DNA of 64,000 nucleotides from assembly GCF_028649595.1 (NCBI RefSeq), contig NZ_JAQSLK010000003.1:62001-126000 (forward strand), read 5' to 3'. The position numbers and the translations under genes were made by a program. The notes under the pieces are model-generated. The model saw nothing but the letters and a program-made list of their open reading frames with translations. It ran no database searches and was not told where the DNA came from. This document shows, in pieces, positions 60,516 through 64,000 of this stretch (position 1 is its first letter; each line of letters begins with the position of its first letter). The DNA comes from Campylobacter magnus (GTDB taxonomy: Bacteria > Campylobacterota > Campylobacteria > Campylobacterales > Campylobacteraceae).

Positions 60516-63500
60516 TTAAGCAAAAGTTACTGTAAACCCATTAGAATTATCATCAGTAAGACTAGTAAGAGAAGTAGCTCCTACTAGTTCTACTACGATG
60601 TCATCCTTAGTATTGCTAAGCTGACCAATACCGATTAGGTATGATTTATTTGCAGCTTCATCTCTAAATAGAACAACATCGTTTGCTTCGAAAATAGCAC
60701 TGCTATCGCTATTTTTTAGACCATTGTTTAGGGCGTTTAGCGCATTTGCTAGTGTTGCATCTGCAGCATCTACTTTAGTATTAGAACTTTTTTCTAGTAC
60801 CAAAACACCACTTGCAGCTTTTACATATGAGATATTACCTATAGCAGTTTTTAGTTGAACTTCAGCTACAGTGCCAGAACTGCCAGCAATAGCACCACTT
60901 GCAATTTTTATTTTATCTGTTGCACTTTGGTAGTTAGTTAATATGATATTCTCAGTTGCATTTAGGTCATTTGTAGATACTTCAACAGTCTCAACAAATT
61001 GATCTTTAGCACTTAGAGTTATATCAGCATTTGCTGCTTTCACATTTGTTAGATTAACAGTTACAGCAGCATTGCCTTTTTGTAGATTTCCAAGATCTAC
61101 AGTTGCAGCACCGCTAGCATCTACACTTAGTTTAGTAGAACCACCACTATTTATAGTTAATGTGTCACCAGTGATAGCAGCTGCTTTTAGAGTAGTATCA
61201 CCACTTAGTGTTAGAACATCTATGTCTTTAATATCAGTTAAAACATTATAGCTACCAGATACTACTAGAGTATCAGTGCCAGATGAACCTTCAATTGTAG
61301 TAGCAGTACTTGCAGCAGTGAAAGTGATAGAATCATTGCTAGTTACATTACTAAATAGGTCTGATACTTTTATTACATTATTATCGGTTCCTGTTTTCTC
61401 TATAGCGGTTGTTATTTTTACAGTAGCTGCCACATCAGCTGCTGCTTTACCTTTTAGGTCTACTATTTTGCCACCAAAATTACTAACATTATCAAATGTA
61501 ATGCCACTTGCGTTGCTTGTATTGATGTATACATTAGTAGCGCCAGTACTTGTTAGATCAGCTGTGAAAGTTTCATTGCCAGCTGTGATAGTACCGCTAG
61601 CATTTTCACTACCACCTAGGAATAGGTTGATTGTAGCATTATCAGCACCAGTACCTTTTGTTACTTTACCAGAAGCACCTGTTACAAATGCATCTACTTT
61701 TTCAATTTGAGCATTTGCGCCACTTACAGTTAGTTGACCAGATACGCCATTTACAATGATAGCGTTTGCATCTTTGTCTACTTTATCACCAGCAAGGTCT
61801 AGTGGTTCACCTCCAAGATCAGCAAATGTTTTAGTAACAGCTTTTAGCGCTATTGGAGTGTCATTAGCTGTAAATGTGATCACTCCATTTTTTATGCTAT
61901 CTTGGTTGTTGATTTTGTCATCAACGATAGCTGCTAGAGTGAAGTTAGTAGCTGTTAGATTACTAGCGGCACCTGAAACTGAGTAGATGTATGTTCCTTT
62001 GTCTGTGTTAAATGCTACAAGAGCTTCGCTTCCATTAGCTAGAGTAACCTTGCCTAGAGCTGCTAGAGCTTTAGCTGCTGTTGAGACATCTGTGTTATTT
62101 ACATCTATGTAGTAAGCAGCTTTACCTTGTAGAGTAGTAGTAGCATTCTCTCCACTAGGTCTAGTAAGCACAAATGGACCGCTGATAGTGTTAGCTAGAG
62201 CACCACCTTTTACAATATCACCAGTAGCTAGACCAGTGATTTTTACAGCTTTGTCATTAATAGCAGTATCAACTAGAGTGATAGTCTCAGCGATGTTGCC
62301 AGTTTTGTTAAGGTTAACATTGTTAGCTACATTTGTAATGTCTAGAGCTACTGCTTTGTCACCTGAACCAGATTGGAAATACTTAGTTAGATTTATATCG
62401 CTTGTAGCACCAGAAGCATCTACAGTTAGGGTTGCTTTAGCAGTTTTACCATTTACAAGCTCTATAGTTCTTACATCTACTGAAGCATTGTTCTCGCTAA
62501 GAGCATCTGCATTGATGCTAGTGCCTGAAATGTTGATACTTTCAACACTTTTTAAGCTAGTAATAGTGTTATTTCCACTGATGATAAGGGTATCTCTGCC
62601 AACGCCACCGTTAACTGTTAGATTGCCACTAGCAGCAATAGCTGATAGATCTATAGTATCATTTCCAGCGCCAGCATTGATTGTTTCTGGTAGTTTAGTT
62701 GCATCAGTGTATGTGATAGTCTCGTTAGCGTCACCTAGAGTAAGTGATTTAACCTTAGTCTCTACAGCAACATTGATGTTTTGACCTTTTGCGCTAGGAA
62801 CTATAACTTCTTTGGTTTCTACACCAGTTCCTGAGATAGTTAGGGTTCCATCATTTTTTAGATTATCAGTTTTGATAGATATAGGGTCAGTACCTTCGCT
62901 AGGTATAGTTACTACTCCATTAACAGGCGCAATAACTTCAGCGTAGTCATCAGCTTTTACAAAGTTTTTAGTAAAGTCTATATCTTTTGTGTTGATAGTA
63001 GTTAGAGTATCAACTTTAGCGATTTTACTTGTGCCATTTACAGCTTTGCCAACATATACTTTGTATACTACAGTGTTGTTTGAGCTACCTGATGCATTTT
63101 GAAGTGATCTAGCGATGTAGAATACATCACCATCAGCTACATTAGTTAGATCTACACCCAATAAACCATCTTCAATATTTGTTTTTGTTACAGTTTGTTT
63201 ATTGTCAGTTGTAGTAAGCTCATATATTTTGTTGCGTTCTACTGATACTGGAGTAACAGCATTTCCTAGTTTATCAGCTGATACATCAACACCAGAGATT
63301 TTGATTACATCATCTGCTACTTCAAAGTTGCTAATTTTTATACCTTTAGCATCTTTATCTAGAGTGATGGTCTCAGCAATATGAGAGTTGCTGTTTGTAT
63401 CAGTTTTCTTTAGAGTGATGTTTGATTTTAGGTTATTTATTTGTAGGCTTACATTAGCAGCGTCTGCTAGGCTAAGTTTGCTTAGATCTACGCTAGTTGC

Positions 63501-64000
63501 ATCTTTTGCATCTAGGATTAGATTACCATTGTTATCAAGCTCGATTTTTTGACCGCTGATAGCTGAAGCTTTTAGTTTGATACCGTCTAGTACTTTGATA
63601 GTCTCAACGCCTTTGATAGACTTGATGCCTGTGAAGTCTGTGCTAGCACCCACTACTGAAGGCTCAGTAAAGTCGATTACATCTTTACCTACACCACCAT
63701 CGATTTCTACTGTAGAGATAGGATTGCCTTTGCCGTCTGTGTGATTGATGCCTTGTTGTAGTTTAATAGTATCATCACCAGTACCTGCACTGATGCTAGC
63801 GTTTTTCCCTACACTACCTATATTTAGAGTATCATCGCCAGCGCCACCGTTTAGTTTAGCACCTTCATCTAGTGAACCATTAAATGTATCATCACCAGCG
63901 CCTAGATCAGCAGTAGCGTTTTTGCCTAGAGTTGTTACAGTTACAGTATCTTTACCTGCGCCTGTATTGATGCTTTTTGAAACAGTGTTAAGGATTATTA
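60516..64000 (-). CDS. RTX/S-layer-like secreted protein, 5' end outside the window
   Basis: The frame is open to the right edge: at least 1,160 aa (the GTG at 63653 is internal). The visible N-terminal part has RTX-type GAGDD/GGAGDD motifs (LGAGDDTFNG, LNGGAGDDTLNI, SAGTGDDTIKL, GGVGKDVIDF). Further on are GAGNDTIDLSA and GGVGRDTLIISG. The protein is rich in Ala, Thr, Asn, Asp and has no cysteine, as expected of type I secreted S-layer proteins. Three degenerate modules of about 115 aa recur (63278-63614, 62200-62560, 60890-61240). It ends NGFTVTFA, a hydrophobic tail suited to a C-terminal secretion signal. No palindromes inside. Confidence 0.88.
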   Translation of the reverse strand, partial: IILNTVSKSINTGAGKDTVTVTTLGKNATADLGAGDDTFNGSLDEGAKLNGGAGDDTLNIGSVGKNASISAGTGDDTIKLQQGINHTDGKGNPISTVEIDGGVGKDVIDFTEPSVVGASTDFTGIKSIKGVETIKVLDGIKLKASAISGQKIELDNNGNLILDAKDATSVDLSKLSLADAANVSLQINNLKSNITLKKTDTNSNSHIAETITLDKDAKGIKISNFEVADDVIKISGVDVSADKLGNAVTPVSVERNKIYELTTTDNKQTVTKTNIEDGLLGVDLTNVADGDVFYIARSLQNASGSSNNTVVYKVYVGKAVNGTSKIAKVDTLTTINTKDIDFTKNFVKADDYAEVIAPVNGVVTIPSEGTDPISIKTDNLKNDGTLTISGTGVETKEVIVPSAKGQNINVAVETKVKSLTLGDANETITYTDATKLPETINAGAGNDTIDLSAIAASGNLTVNGGVGRDTLIISGNNTITSLKSVESINISGTSINADALSENNASVDVRTIELVNGKTAKATLTVDASGATSDINLTKYFQSGSGDKAVALDITNVANNVNLNKTGNIAETITLVDTAINDKAVKITGLATGDIVKGGALANTISGPFVLTRPSGENATTTLQGKAAYYIDVNNTDVSTAAKALAALGKVTLANGSEALVAFNTDKGTYIYSVSGAASNLTATNFTLAAIVDDKINNQDSIKNGVITFTANDTPIALKAVTKTFADLGGEPLDLAGDKVDKDANAIIVNGVSGQLTVSGANAQIEKVDAFVTGASGKVTKGTGADNATINLFLGGSENASGTITAGNETFTADLTSTGATNVYINTSNASGITFDNVSNFGGKIVDLKGKAAADVAATVKITTAIEKTGTDNNVIKVSDLFSNVTSNDSITFTAASTATTIEGSSGTDTLVVSGSYNVLTDIKDIDVLTLSGDTTLKAAAITGDTLTINSGGSTKLSVDASGAATVDLGNLQKGNAAVTVNLTNVKAANADITLSAKDQFVETVEVSTNDLNATENIILTNYQSATDKIKIASGAIAGSSGTVAEVQLKTAIGNISYVKAASGVLVLEKSSNTKVDAADATLANALNALNNGLKNSDSSAIFEANDVVLFRDEAANKSYLIGIGQLSNTKDDIVVELVGATSLTSLTDDNSNGFTVTFA

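Noticed and set aside
61276..62784. Long plus-strand open frames opposite the S-layer-like gene
   Set aside because: Hydrophobic, low-complexity shadows of a Thr/Asn/Ala-rich coding strand; no ribosome sites.
1..64000. tRNA, rRNA or riboswitch genes
   Set aside because: No cloverleaf, rRNA or known riboswitch core was seen in the gaps; a covariance search would be needed to exclude small RNAs.

Overview
The window is AT-rich bacterial DNA and almost certainly comes from a Campylobacter-type campylobacterote. The evidence is a cbb3 oxidase operon with a DUF4006 tail, a PEB1-type aspartate/glutamate binding protein, a FliN neighbour with a divergent FliO, a CcsBA fusion cytochrome c synthase, a CadF-like OmpA protein, a PglB-type oligosaccharyltransferase and a Csd6/Pgp2-type peptidoglycan enzyme. 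Several gene blocks match the order I recall from C. jejuni (ccoNOQP; ebfC-PDZ-ispA-tkt; mlaA-mlaC-RND; M23-lpxC-tsaB-thrB-ylxR-infB). The S-layer/RTX-like protein with its own type I secretion genes points to an S-layer-forming, non-jejuni species. The species cannot be named from this sequence. I see no tRNA, rRNA, prophage or transposase gene.

Layout: 1-1.7 kb, amino-acid ABC ATPase and binding protein. 1.9-3.5 kb (minus), fliO-like, fliN and a CheX-like gene. 3.7-8.8 kb, cbb3 oxidase operon running into a TPM-like gene, lspA and hemJ. 9-11.9 kb, a large histidine-kinase-like protein without the phospho-accepting histidine. 12-14.3 kb, a stand-alone pglB. 14.3-16.8 kb (minus), an MBOAT acyltransferase with an SGNH-like partner. 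16.8-21.1 kb (minus), tkt, ispA, PDZ protein, ebfC. 21.2-24.3 kb (minus), molybdate uptake modB, modC, modA and modE. 24.4-28.3 kb, mlaA, mlaC, RND exporter. 28.3-30.3 kb (minus), an asparagine-synthase-like gene and a PCu(A)C copper chaperone. 30.4-34 kb, csd6/pgp2, alr, ribA, rsmG and small genes. 34.1-42.2 kb, M23 peptidase, lpxC, tsaB-like, thrB, gltS-like, ylxR, infB. 42.2-43.5 kb, a repeat island with a small membrane protein. 43.5-46.6 kb, ccsBA. 47.1-49.3 kb, yceI, dps, cadF-like. 49.5-55.1 kb, mscS, HAD phosphatase, thiF, a membrane protein, rplM-rpsI, ribF, cmoA. 55.2-59.8 kb, type I secretion ABC, membrane-fusion and outer-membrane genes. 60.5-64 kb (minus), an RTX/S-layer-like protein running off the right edge.

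The outstanding feature is a family of short dispersed palindromes built on the 16-mer GGAATTCTAGAATTCC (two GAATTC sites overlapping a central TCTAGA). It fills many intergenic gaps, forms arrays, supplies stop codons, and occurs inside coding sequences, where it is read as NSRI- or ILEF-type peptides. In the asparagine-synthase-like gene it makes up most of the first 36 residues. Each GAATTC is also a RAATTY site, the motif whose methylation by CtsM is known to license DNA uptake in C. jejuni. This makes a self-DNA uptake role an attractive but untested idea. At least three further intergenic repeat families lie in the larger gaps.
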